Origin: Paenibacillus sp. FSL H7-0326
Lineage (GTDB): Bacteria > Bacillota > Bacilli > Paenibacillales > Paenibacillaceae
Direction of reading: 5' to 3'
DNA length: 64,000 nucleotides
Assembly (NCBI RefSeq): GCF_001955535.1
Contig: NZ_MPVN01000009.1
Coordinates: forward strand, 42,676 to 106,675
Shown piece by piece: positions 8,250 through 16,721 of the stretch. Position 1 is the stretch's first letter; each line of letters opens with the position of its first letter. The notes beneath the pieces are model-generated. The model saw only the letters and a list, made by a program, of their open reading frames with translations. It searched no databases and was not told the DNA's origin. Made by a program: the position numbers and the translations under genes.

Positions 8250-11200
8250 GTGAGTGAGTTGGAAATAAATCAGAAAAAGCATAAGGTCCGTATTGGATGG
8301 AAGAGGAGTTTAATTGGAACGTTGGTGGCTGCACTATTGGTTGGAACGTACTCGTTTGCAGAATTGGAACCCAAAGCTCAAGCAGCAGAGTATTCAAAAA
8401 TTGTGAGTGTAGAACCCTATGTCTCAGATGGACCTAATTTGTCTTATGAATTTAAATTAGATGATGGTAGAAGTCTTCACCTAATTACAACTCGTCCAGA
8501 GGAAGTTACTGTATTTAATAGTGGCATGAAGAAAGTCAGAAATTATGTCGGAGGTAAAAGTATTTACATTACGCAATCCGGAGAGCTTTATCAAGGATCA
8601 CCTGCGGTTAAGATGCTAGATGGGGTAAAGGATTTTGAAGCTGTTAACCGAGTTGGGAGCTTTAGTAGTTTCGCCAGTTACTTTGCTTTAATGGAGGATT
8701 CTACAGTTATGGCCTGGGGGAGAGGAACTGAGGGTCAGTTAGGTATTGGTAGTAAAATGGACAAAACTGTGCCTACTGAAGTTGTTGATCCTACTACAGG
8801 AGACCCTTTGGTAGGTGTACAGAAGATCTATAGTCTATCAGTGAATAGTGTTCTGCTGATTACGAATAATAAAGTTTATCTTGTAGGAGGGCCTGGATTT
8901 TATCAGGATTCTCGTACGAATTCTAAACCTATAGACGTGACCAGTAGCTTTCCAGCTTTTACTGACGCTTCTGAGTTTGAAATGAAAGCTTTGGAAGGTT
9001 TCAACTATATGGAGGACCTTAATCATTCTTACAATTCCTCGTATATGCATACCAGTGAAGCATCTAAACGTGTGTTTACAGTGAAGGGGCAGTCAGTTTC
9101 ACTGACCAGTTTCTTGGAATATGACAGTAAGCAAAGTTCTTATGGTGTCGGAGAAGCTGGTAATACTGCTACATTGAAACCTTTCCCTTCAGACTTAAAA
9201 GTAGAGAATCTTAAAAAGATGGCGTCTGCGGTGAGTAAGACAACATCTACTAGCAAGAACGTATCAACGGGTTACCTGAATCTTGATAACGGTAATCTCG
9301 AATATTGGGGTACTCCTATCACTAGTTGGAAAGCTTCAGAAGCTAGTTTCTCTTCAACAAGAACGCAAATAGCTACAGGAGTGTCGAAGGTATGGGGAAC
9401 CCGCTCTGGCACGGTAATATTCTTGAAGCCTAACGGCTATCTGTACGGATGGGGGACCAACAGTGATGGGTTGTTTGCAACAAAGGATCGGAATGTTACT
9501 TCCCCTTTACGTTTAACGGGTCCAGCAAATGAAATTAAAAATATTAAAGATTTTGCCATCCAAGAAAATGTCTCAGCGTCTAATGTAAATCGCATGTATG
9601 CTCTGAAGGATGATAACACACTTCTGACGTGGGAAAATGACGGAACAATAACCGTGCAGCCTAATAAGTATGTTGGTCTCTTTAATTTAAGAGATAAGTC
9701 AACGGATGTGACTAATGTGTATGCTATAGACGAGAATGGTCAATTAGGATTGTTCAATTACTGGGGGAGCTGGAGGCCAGTACAAAATGCCCCTGTAGTA
9801 TATCCAGCAGATTATGTTGTACCAGAAACTGCTCCTGATAAACCTATTGTATCGATTGCTTCGCAAGACAAATTTGATCAATCTGTAGTGTCAATCAATT
9901 TTGGAACTACCAGTGATATTCCAACAAAACAATATCAAATCAATAATGGGGGCTGGCTGGATTACATGGGTGATATCGTCATTACTCAATCAGGTAATGT
10001 AACCATCCAAGCAAGATCTGCAGACAGTAAGGGCAATATCAGTGAAATTGGAGAGCTCACAATTACCAATAATCCAATTGTCATCACAGAAGGTCATCCA
10101 ACGGTGGAAAAACTCTCAAAGGATGAATTCAAAGTAAGAGCTTCGGCTACAGGCAATACCAAAGTACAGCTTAAGGTAGATGGTGGAGATTGGCAAGAAT
10201 TCAATGTAAATAACAACCTGTTACTGCAACCGGGAGATCATACAGTTGAAGTAAGAATGTTGAATTCAAGAGATGAAGTATTGATAAGTAAATCGTTTAA
10301 CCTCACAGCAGAAAGCCCAAGTGAACCTGTAATAGTAAACAAACCAATAGTCGTACAAAAGGGATTAAACAATCAATATGGATTAGATCTTGAGGTTCAG
10401 TTTGATCCAACGCAAGGAGACGCTTACTATTCTATAGGCGGTGGCGATTGGAGTAAAACCACTGGCGTTATTACAATATCTAATGACGTACACACGGTAA
10501 GAGCAAAAGTGGTAGCTGCTGATGGAGTAGAAAGTGAAATTGTAAGTTTTGTTACGACAAAGGTAGATCCTAAAGTTATGGTAGAAGATGGACAGCTTAC
10601 CGTTGATCCAGGTATCTCTTCTCCGGATCTTGAAGTTTATTACAAAGACGGCCAAGATGGAATGTGGACTGAGTATGCAGGTCCGGTAGCTTATGCCCCT
10701 GGTACTTATCAAATCTATGTTGAAATACGAGAAGTGAATTCAGGTAATGTGGTTTACTCTGGAGGTCCATTTACCATTGTGGTTCCCGGTGAAGGAACTG
10801 ACCCGAATCCTGATCCAACACCGAATCCTGGGGGACCACTGGAAACCATTACTACAGAAGATGTAGACTTCACGGTTCATGGTGGGGGATTAAACTCTCG
10901 GTTTGAGGGAGCGGATCTTTCAACAATTGTTATTGATAGCACGAAGCCATACCAACAAATCAATTCAGTTAGCCGTGCACTAATTGAGGATTATAGAGGT
11001 AACGGTAACGGATGGCAGTATAGCTTGGATATAAAAGATTTTGTATCGGACCCATTACAGGACAACTCAACGAATACAAAGGATCTTGTTGTAAGTATAC
11101 CAGCGAGTGCATTGTCTGTAGATGTGAAGAACAGCAATACTTTATCCGGGCCTGAAGCTCAATTAGCTAATGTAGGTAAGAAGATATTTACCGGAACTTC

Positions 11201-11402
11201 TTCGGAGATTCTGGCAGCAGCCAAAGAGTTTGAAGGAATGGGATATTATGAGATACCTTTAGACTTCACACTAAGCATTCCAGACAAAGTGAATATCAAC
11301 TCATCCGGAACTGGTAGTAAGTTTGTTCCAGGAGGAGAAACAGGTTTGATGGCAGGAACTTATAGATCTGTGTTTACGTTCACCTTAACTTCAGGAATTT
11401 AA
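8250..11402 (+). CDS. Giant RCC1-repeat and WxL-domain surface protein
   Basis: A 1050-residue protein with a long signal region (hydrophobic about residues 20-42, ending AQAAEY). RCC1-like beta-propeller repeats follow (for example MAWGRGTEGQLGIGS at about 153 and GWGTNSDGLFAT at about 392). Bacterial Ig/Fn3-like beta domains occupy about 530-850, then a Pro-rich linker and a C-terminal WxL domain (about 880-1050) with GNGWQYSLDIKDF and GTYRSVFTFTLTSGI. It starts 3 bp after the preceding WxL gene. It is probably a wall-attached adhesin-like protein held through its WxL domain. Confidence 0.8.
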   Translation: MSELEINQKKHKVRIGWKRSLIGTLVAALLVGTYSFAELEPKAQAAEYSKIVSVEPYVSDGPNLSYEFKLDDGRSLHLITTRPEEVTVFNSGMKKVRNYVGGKSIYITQSGELYQGSPAVKMLDGVKDFEAVNRVGSFSSFASYFALMEDSTVMAWGRGTEGQLGIGSKMDKTVPTEVVDPTTGDPLVGVQKIYSLSVNSVLLITNNKVYLVGGPGFYQDSRTNSKPIDVTSSFPAFTDASEFEMKALEGFNYMEDLNHSYNSSYMHTSEASKRVFTVKGQSVSLTSFLEYDSKQSSYGVGEAGNTATLKPFPSDLKVENLKKMASAVSKTTSTSKNVSTGYLNLDNGNLEYWGTPITSWKASEASFSSTRTQIATGVSKVWGTRSGTVIFLKPNGYLYGWGTNSDGLFATKDRNVTSPLRLTGPANEIKNIKDFAIQENVSASNVNRMYALKDDNTLLTWENDGTITVQPNKYVGLFNLRDKSTDVTNVYAIDENGQLGLFNYWGSWRPVQNAPVVYPADYVVPETAPDKPIVSIASQDKFDQSVVSINFGTTSDIPTKQYQINNGGWLDYMGDIVITQSGNVTIQARSADSKGNISEIGELTITNNPIVITEGHPTVEKLSKDEFKVRASATGNTKVQLKVDGGDWQEFNVNNNLLLQPGDHTVEVRMLNSRDEVLISKSFNLTAESPSEPVIVNKPIVVQKGLNNQYGLDLEVQFDPTQGDAYYSIGGGDWSKTTGVITISNDVHTVRAKVVAADGVESEIVSFVTTKVDPKVMVEDGQLTVDPGISSPDLEVYYKDGQDGMWTEYAGPVAYAPGTYQIYVEIREVNSGNVVYSGGPFTIVVPGEGTDPNPDPTPNPGGPLETITTEDVDFTVHGGGLNSRFEGADLSTIVIDSTKPYQQINSVSRALIEDYRGNGNGWQYSLDIKDFVSDPLQDNSTNTKDLVVSIPASALSVDVKNSNTLSGPEAQLANVGKKIFTGTSSEILAAAKEFEGMGYYEIPLDFTLSIPDKVNINSSGTGSKFVPGGETGLMAGTYRSVFTFTLTSGI

Positions 11403-11465
11403 ATGAATTATAGAGAAGGCGCATCCACCATCTCTAAAATCAGTTAGTAACTAAAGAGCTTTTAA

Positions 11466-11498
11466 AAATAGGGCGAAGTAGAAGCTTCGCCCTATTTT
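11466..11498 (+). terminator. Rho-independent terminator of the surface-protein operon
   Basis: A 14-bp inverted repeat (AAAATAGGGCGAAG / CTTCGCCCTATTTT) lies about 65 bp after the RCC1-WxL gene; its 3' arm ends in TTTT. It closes the surface operon. Confidence 0.8.
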
Positions 11499-11509
11499 AG
11501 TAAGACGTA

Positions 11510-11703
11510 TGTAAGACAACTGTTTTACATGAATGTACCCACTTTTACCATCCACCCTTCTCAAGTTTTTCACAAAATAACTTAGCAACAAATCATCATT
11601 GTTGATGAAATTGATATAAAAAAAGGAAAAGGGGAACAGTCAGGGGGTAAGAGAGAAGCTTTAGAAACTATGTAAGACTTAATGTCATACAATATGTAAG
11701 ACA
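11510..11703. promoter_or_regulatory. TGTAAGACA operator clusters upstream of the 11808 gene
   Basis: One cluster has TGTAAGACA at 11510 and TGTTTTACA at 11521. A second has TGTAAGACT (11671), TGTCATACA (11683) and TGTAAGACA (11695), phased exactly 12 bp apart. They lie in the otherwise gene-free 11403-11807 interval, in front of the next plus-strand gene. Regular phasing suggests cooperative binding of a small DNA-binding protein. Confidence 0.55.
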
Positions 11704-11807
11704 TTATAGACTGTTTGGATTAATCTGTGGGAAGATGATTGTACTAGAAAAGGCTCAGATGTGAGGGTACTAGGCGACAAAGTGTTCACGTAGAGGAGAG
11801 GGAAGAA

Positions 11808-12779
11808 TTGTTTGATTTAAATCAATTCCTTATAATTTCTATTTTAATGTTTGTCATTTTTCTTGCTGTAGGAGGTGTTGTATGGAATACAAATCAAAGG
11901 TTGTACAAAGGTCTTAATAGAATATCTTGGATCGTAATGATAGGACAGTTGGCAACAGTATTTGCTCTAATAATATTGGCTAGAACATCTGATGATTTCT
12001 TATTTATGTTTTATATTAGTCGAATTATGCTCTATGGAGCTGCTGCTTCACTCGGCTTCATTATTCCAGGTAGTATCCTTAGAACAAAATTAAATAAGGC
12101 TTATTCGGATAAAGGATATCTCAAAGATTGGTATGATAAAACCAGAGTATACTTGATCAAGAACAATTGGACCGAAAAGATGATAGATAGCATAACAAAA
12201 TCAAAGGTTGTTCATCTACATAAGATAAAGGAACCTAAGCAATCCATAATATACAGTATAGGATCAAATCGCGGAGAAACAGAAAAGGAAATATACTTGC
12301 TACTTAAGGAGAAATACAATGTAAAAATGATATGTACAGATGCTTATTACGAAGATGTTACGAACAAAACAAAAACATTCGAGGATTTTATATATTTAGA
12401 AGGTAATAGGCCAGGAGAAGATATTGAGGATATTTTATCTGAAATTTTAGTAAGAAATGTTGATGTTATAATTGATAAAAAAGCTTGTCTTTGGTACTCA
12501 AAAAAAGTGAATTTAGAAGATGTATTCAGAAAATATCATAGATCTTTGAGCTTGAATGGTGTCATTATTATTGATGCAGAAGAAATCTCATTTTTAAGAA
12601 CCCAGCTCAACAACTTATTTTATCAATTAGCCAATAGAATTGTTGGAAGTGCTGAGCGATCCACATATTCCAAAATTAAAAATACAATAAGTAAGAGCAG
12701 CTTCATTAATGAACATTACTCTTGTCATTTTGTAGGCCATGGTGTGTATAGAACAGCTATATTCAGAAAGGTTAAATAA
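11808..12779 (+). CDS. Membrane protein with C-terminal Rossmann-like domain, unknown function
   Basis: 323 residues from a TTG start preceded by AGAGGAGAGGG. Three hydrophobic helices (about 6-24, 39-57, 66-88) form a membrane domain. The cytoplasmic C-terminal part (about 140-323) alternates strands and helices, and has segments such as SIIYSIGSNRGE and LSLNGVIIIDAEE that resemble the nucleotide/SAM-binding and central-strand regions of a methyltransferase fold. No catalytic motif is secure, so I do not assign a reaction. TGTAAGACA operator boxes lie upstream. Confidence 0.6.
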   Translation: MFDLNQFLIISILMFVIFLAVGGVVWNTNQRLYKGLNRISWIVMIGQLATVFALIILARTSDDFLFMFYISRIMLYGAAASLGFIIPGSILRTKLNKAYSDKGYLKDWYDKTRVYLIKNNWTEKMIDSITKSKVVHLHKIKEPKQSIIYSIGSNRGETEKEIYLLLKEKYNVKMICTDAYYEDVTNKTKTFEDFIYLEGNRPGEDIEDILSEILVRNVDVIIDKKACLWYSKKVNLEDVFRKYHRSLSLNGVIIIDAEEISFLRTQLNNLFYQLANRIVGSAERSTYSKIKNTISKSSFINEHYSCHFVGHGVYRTAIFRKVK

Positions 12780-12801
12780 AAACACATATATAAAGTTATC
12801 C

Positions 12802-12838
12802 ATCCCTTATGGCATTTGTCATAAGGGATTATTTTTTT
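12802..12838 (+). terminator. Terminator
   Basis: A hairpin with arms ATCCCTTATG and CATAAGGGAT is followed by a T-rich tract, just after the 11808 gene. The convergent small gene ends inside its right side, so it may serve both strands. Confidence 0.75.
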
Positions 12839-12975
12839 ACTTGTATCCGTATACTGCTTTTTTTTCTATCCTTAGTAGCAAGTGGTATCATATTATACTT
12901 TTTTGCTGCGTTCAGTATATCTTTTCGCAATTGCTCTTTGTTATTTTTTACGTAATCACTCACATCATACTTCAT
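12829..12975 (-). CDS. Small basic hypothetical protein (48 aa)
   Basis: The start is set by a strong ribosome site (AAGGAGAGG) 7 bases upstream of the ATG. The product is a charged, helical, Lys-rich protein (KYDVSDYVKNNKEQLRKDIL) with no recognised domain. It could be a small DNA- or RNA-binding regulator. It is convergent with the preceding membrane gene. Confidence 0.5.
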   Translation of the reverse strand: MKYDVSDYVKNNKEQLRKDILNAAKKYNMIPLATKDRKKSSIRIQVKK

Positions 12976-13120
12976 ATATATCCTCTCCTTATTCTCCCTG
13001 ATAGTCTTAGTATGCACTAATTAATAGAATGTCATACTTAAAACACTCCTCGAATAGAAATAAATTATCTCTGCAACATTTTAATAATGTGATAATGATA
13101 AAGGTAGGAGGGAATATGAG

Positions 13121-13735
13121 ATGGGGAATGTAATAGAGCGTAAGGTAAGATCGGATAAGAAGAGGGCCGTAGCATCTCCGCTTTCTATGAGCGATTATGA
13201 TGAGATTTCAAGAATAAGTTATATATTGGACATGCCTATGAAGACAGTTGCAGAATTTCTATGTATAGAGGCTTTTAACTCAAGTGATATTATTGATAAT
13301 ATACAACATTACTTTAGGAGAGATCTACAGTGGGAGAACCGTTATATATTTGGTGTTAAGGAGAGAAAGGCATTTAAACCAAGAATTGCAGTAAAGAAGA
13401 GGTTATACATGAGGTTTTTAGCAGCGGACCATGATAAGGTATCATCATTGGCCTTTGCATTGGATTCTTCCATCCAAATGGCATCTTCCCTGTTACTTGG
13501 GACTATGATCAGAAGAAAAGATATCCTCTTTAAAAATCTAGCTCGATTAGTTGAATACAGACTTTCAGACAGAGATAGGGAAAAAGTGAAGTCGGTAGCT
13601 ACTTACCTAACTCTTGATTCACAGGAAAATATAACGGTTCCGATGGTGATTGCATACATAATTGAAAAATCACTTAAGGAGAAAAGGAGACTTGATAGAG
13701 TTCTTCAAGAATTATTAAAAGCAAAAAAGATTTGA
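13121..13735 (+). CDS. Plasmid protein with three ribbon-helix-helix-like repeats
   Basis: A 204-residue very basic protein of no family I can name. Three internal segments share one pattern, a strand followed by two helices: residues about 18-52 (PLSMSDYDEISRISYILDMP), about 97-132 (RFLAADHDKVSSLAFALDSS) and about 144-188 (YRLSDRDREKVKSVATYLTL). Each resembles an RHH or antitoxin-like DNA-binding unit. This looks like a tandem triplication. A protein with several fused DNA-binding units would suit a phased operator array such as the 12-bp-spaced TGTAAGACA boxes on this plasmid, but that link is inference. Confidence 0.6.
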   Translation: MGNVIERKVRSDKKRAVASPLSMSDYDEISRISYILDMPMKTVAEFLCIEAFNSSDIIDNIQHYFRRDLQWENRYIFGVKERKAFKPRIAVKKRLYMRFLAADHDKVSSLAFALDSSIQMASSLLLGTMIRRKDILFKNLARLVEYRLSDRDREKVKSVATYLTLDSQENITVPMVIAYIIEKSLKEKRRLDRVLQELLKAKKI

Positions 13736-13839
13736 TGTAAGAGCAGCCGGCTTATCGTTGATTAGGATAGTTGTTTATATAAACCTATAACATATGTTAA
13801 AATATTTCCATTATTAGTACGGTGAGGTGGAGATATCTA

Positions 13840-14553
13840 ATGAAAAGAACAGGGATGAAACGCCCTTTAGATAATTTAGGAAGAATTGTGATACCATCGG
13901 AAATTCGTGAAACATTAGATATTAATATTGGAGATGCTATTGAGTTTTTTGTAGATAATGACATACTTGCACTCAGAAAATATACATCAGGTTGTTACTT
14001 TTGCGACAACATTGAGACAACGCTATATTTTAAAGGAAAATTTTTGTGTGCAGAATGTACATCTAATTTAAAGATCGGAAAGAAATCCTTGTTACGAAGT
14101 GCTGAAGAAACCGCAACAACTAAAGAGGTGCTAGCGGATCATTCAAAAGAAAATCGAAAGTGGATCAGAAACAAAACGGAAATTATGGTAAAAGAATACT
14201 TACGGCTTTCTGAATCGATGCCAAATCTAAAACAAAGAGAAATTGCTGAAATAATGGGAGTTAAACAAGGTAGGATTTCTCAACTTAAAAAAGCTGCTGA
14301 AGAAATGGGGCAGAGACAAAATGAAGATGAATTGCTTATTGAGATTAAGAATCAATATGCACAAGAACAAGCTTTAAATGGAATAGATCTGTCGAAAGAT
14401 AAAAGAAAAAAAGAATTGATCTACATAATTCAAAAATTGATAGAGAGAGTACCAAGCTTAACACAACATGAAATAGCTTCAAAAGTAAATGTGAGCCAAT
14501 CTAGGGTGAGTCAAATTTTAAAGATCATAAAGAAACAATTGAAGAGTAATTAG
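13840..14553 (+). CDS. AbrB-type regulator fused to zinc ribbon and two HTH units
   Basis: 237 residues from the ATG preceded by GGTGGAG (an upstream in-frame GTG at 13822 is less likely). An N-terminal SpoVT/AbrB swapped-hairpin domain (LDNLGRIVIPSEIRETLDI) is followed by a CxxC...CxxC zinc ribbon (GCYFCDN; FLCAECTS). Two similar helix-turn-helix segments end the protein: LKQREIAEIMGVKQGRISQL (about 137-156) and LTQHEIASKVNVSQSRVSQI (about 212-231). This combination of AbrB domain, zinc ribbon and duplicated HTH is unusual. It is probably a plasmid transcription regulator. Confidence 0.75.
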   Translation: MKRTGMKRPLDNLGRIVIPSEIRETLDINIGDAIEFFVDNDILALRKYTSGCYFCDNIETTLYFKGKFLCAECTSNLKIGKKSLLRSAEETATTKEVLADHSKENRKWIRNKTEIMVKEYLRLSESMPNLKQREIAEIMGVKQGRISQLKKAAEEMGQRQNEDELLIEIKNQYAQEQALNGIDLSKDKRKKELIYIIQKLIERVPSLTQHEIASKVNVSQSRVSQILKIIKKQLKSN

Positions 14554-14618
14554 AAGGATTTTATGATTATGGAGATGATGTATTTGTTTTTACACCAATA
14601 TCGTGGAGGGTGTTGCAA

Positions 14619-14765
14619 TTGAATACGTATGATTCAGATCGACATAAAAATATTGAAACCCAATTTGAAAAAGTATTGCCTAGTATATGGAACAAGGCAA
14701 AAAAAGAAACAGATAAAGCTTTAAAAAGAGAACATAAAATGTTTGGAAAAGAACGAAAGGTTTAA
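14619..14765 (+). CDS. Small charged hypothetical protein (48 aa)
   Basis: A TTG start preceded by GTGGAGGGTG gives a 48-residue Lys-rich helical product (FEKVLPSIWNKAKKETDKAL). No family recognised. It fills the gap between the AbrB-like regulator and the SUKH gene and may be co-transcribed with them. Confidence 0.4.
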   Translation: MNTYDSDRHKNIETQFEKVLPSIWNKAKKETDKALKREHKMFGKERKV

Positions 14766-14805
14766 GTCAGCCATTTTCTGACCATATGCAAAGGGTGTTG
14801 AATTC

Positions 14806-15336
14806 ATGAGCACAAAAAGTACTCTCAACCAGGGACTTAAAGGTTTGATTACCCGAACAGGAGACATCAATAATAGGGAACGTGCCTATAATATTCATGG
14901 TATTGAAGAGATGTACACGTTTAAGTTCAATAATCCTGTAAGTACTGATTTAATCGCCTCAAAGCTTTTAGTTAACTTAGAATTTAAGCTGCCGCTTGAC
15001 TATGAGGATTTTCTAAGTACTACTGATGGTTGTCGTCTTTTTGAGCATCCTCAAGATGGCTCTGAAAATGATATATATGGCTTAAATGAAGTGTTAACAC
15101 AGAAAGAAATTATTGACTCAACCTATGAGAAACCTGAACTTCTAAATGTTGCTTATATTCTACAGGAGTATATCTTCATTAATCTTAAAGAAGTGTCTGA
15201 GGGCAAATCAACCTACATGTATGTTAATGATTGTTATTCGCCTATAGAATATATGAGAAGTTTGAATTGCGACTTTCAAACATGGTTAAATCGCTTTATC
15301 GTTTGCCAAGGAAATAAATATTGGGATTGGTTATAA
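14806..15336 (+). CDS. SUKH (SMI1/KNR4) domain protein
   Basis: 176 residues. The middle shows the SUKH core: FKLPLDYEDFLSTTDGCRLF (about 64-83), then INDxYGLNEV-like and EYIFINL segments, and a C-terminal W-rich FQTWLNRFI. SUKH proteins are mostly immunity factors against polymorphic toxins; some act in plasmid or phage conflict. No toxin gene is adjacent, so it is probably an orphan immunity gene. A second, unrelated-length SUKH gene lies 3 kb away. Confidence 0.75.
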   Translation: MSTKSTLNQGLKGLITRTGDINNRERAYNIHGIEEMYTFKFNNPVSTDLIASKLLVNLEFKLPLDYEDFLSTTDGCRLFEHPQDGSENDIYGLNEVLTQKEIIDSTYEKPELLNVAYILQEYIFINLKEVSEGKSTYMYVNDCYSPIEYMRSLNCDFQTWLNRFIVCQGNKYWDWL

Positions 15337-15351
15337 GAAATGAACTAGAGC

Positions 15352-15545
15352 AACCATCATTGGCTGCTCTTTTGTTGTGAAGAAGGGATGTACAGCCCTT
15401 CATATTGCACCAGGACGATCTTCCGTCGTCATCGCTCGATCGGGCCGGTGTGTCTCAATGGCCCGGATCCTAGTGCATGCTGCTGTTGGACAAATAAGCA
15501 GATGGCCACTACGAGCTGCAACTCGACTGCATCCAGGGAAGCGGG
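15352..15545. repeat. Structured repeat, copy A (upstream of CBASS operon)
   Basis: A ~195-bp GC-richer block starting with a hairpin (GAGCAACCATCATTGGCTGCTC). It is clearly homologous to a second copy at 17738-17935, in the same orientation. Conserved segments include CCGTCGTCATCGCTCGA, CGGTGTGTC, a GGATCCT box, and GAGCTGCAACTCGACTGCAT-like 3' ends; the spacers between differ. Conservation of hairpins with diverged loops suggests a structured RNA or a MITE-like element. A terminator follows at 15577. Short open frames within it are not convincing genes. Confidence 0.6.
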
Positions 15546-15576
15546 GAAAGTATGCTTCCGAATGAGATAACTTAAA

Positions 15577-15612
15577 TCAGGACCACTCGTTGGATGGGTG
15601 GGTCCTGATTTT
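15577..15612 (+). terminator. Terminator after structured repeat A
   Basis: A hairpin (AATCAGGACC ... GGGTCCTGATT) is followed by TTTT. It would end a transcript running through repeat A, before the CBASS promoter region. Confidence 0.7.
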
Positions 15613-15716
15613 TACAACTAGGAATAAGCTGTTTACAAACACAATATATTGATGTATTCTTTTATAGCTGACACAAAATATAGATAATTGTCTTGTGAGT
15701 AGAGGGGGTTTATATA

Positions 15717-16721
15717 ATGGCAACGACTGTTAACACTGCATTTAATGAATTCATGAAAAATACCGTCAACTTGGATTCAGAGATAACTTCGACTGCAAGA
15801 AAAAGCAGAGATTGGTTGCTTGATCAAATTGATAACTTTGGATCAAAGGAGGGGTTCCCCAGTTTATATAGTGATGTGGATATCCATTTCGGGTCTTTTG
15901 CGAGAAAAACTAAAATTCGGGAACTTGATGATATCGACTTAATGATTGGACTAAGCGCTCAGGGAAGTACATATTTAGAAGATTATTTTGGGAAAATTGA
16001 AATAACAGTAGCAGATGCTGCTACTAATTTATTATCTCTCACTCATGAGAATAGCACTAAATTAAATTCTCGGAAAGTGATTAATAAGTTCGTTAGTGAG
16101 CTTAAAACAATATCTCAATATAAAAGTGCTGAGATAAAAAGGAACCAAGAAGCTGCGACCTTGGAACTTAAAACGTATGATTGGACGTTTGACATTGTAC
16201 CTTGCTTCATGACTAGTGCAGAAAATGACGGCAGAAGTTTTTATTTAATCCCTGATGGTAATGGTCATTGGAAGAAAACAGATCCAAGGATAGACCGCGA
16301 TAATATCACCAATGTCAATCAGAAACATAATGGTAAGGTGCTTAATGCTATCCGCTTAATGAAATACTGGAACCGGAGAGCTACAATGCCTACGATTGGT
16401 TCGTATCTACTTGAGAGTATTATTCTGGCCTATTATGATTCAAAATTAATCGTCACAGAGTACATTGATTTAGAGCTGCGTGACTTATTACACCATATAT
16501 CTTCGGCAATTTATAATGACATCAATGATCCCAAAAATATACAAGGGAATTTGAATCTTCTAACATTTGAAGATAAGCAAAAAATCGCTTCAAAAGCACT
16601 TGTTGACTATGACAAAGCAGTAGAAGCGATTAACTTTGAGACAACATCCGGAGATCACAAATCGTCAATTAATAAATGGAGAGAGATACTCGGGAGTCAG
16701 TTCCCGACGTATACAGGATGA
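15717..16721 (+). CDS. CD-NTase (cGAS/DncV-like nucleotidyltransferase), CBASS
   Basis: A 334-residue SMODS-type nucleotidyltransferase. The active-site signature is HFGSFARKT (about residues 57-65) followed by DDIDLMIG with the metal-binding DxD, and a third acidic residue in WTFDIVPC (about 156-163). Proteins of this family make cyclic di- or trinucleotides after phage infection. The gene overlaps the next by ATGA with an S-4TM effector, so it forms a two-gene CBASS (type I-like, no Cap2/Cap3 ancillary genes seen). The exact nucleotide product cannot be told from sequence alone. It has a strong ribosome site (AGAGGGGG). Confidence 0.85.
   Translation: MATTVNTAFNEFMKNTVNLDSEITSTARKSRDWLLDQIDNFGSKEGFPSLYSDVDIHFGSFARKTKIRELDDIDLMIGLSAQGSTYLEDYFGKIEITVADAATNLLSLTHENSTKLNSRKVINKFVSELKTISQYKSAEIKRNQEAATLELKTYDWTFDIVPCFMTSAENDGRSFYLIPDGNGHWKKTDPRIDRDNITNVNQKHNGKVLNAIRLMKYWNRRATMPTIGSYLLESIILAYYDSKLIVTEYIDLELRDLLHHISSAIYNDINDPKNIQGNLNLLTFEDKQKIASKALVDYDKAVEAINFETTSGDHKSSINKWREILGSQFPTYTG

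Noticed and set aside
15377..15570. Two overlapping ~60-codon open frames in structured repeat A
   Set aside because: They overlap each other, lack ribosome sites, and are not conserved in frame in repeat B; the region is better explained as structured non-coding DNA.
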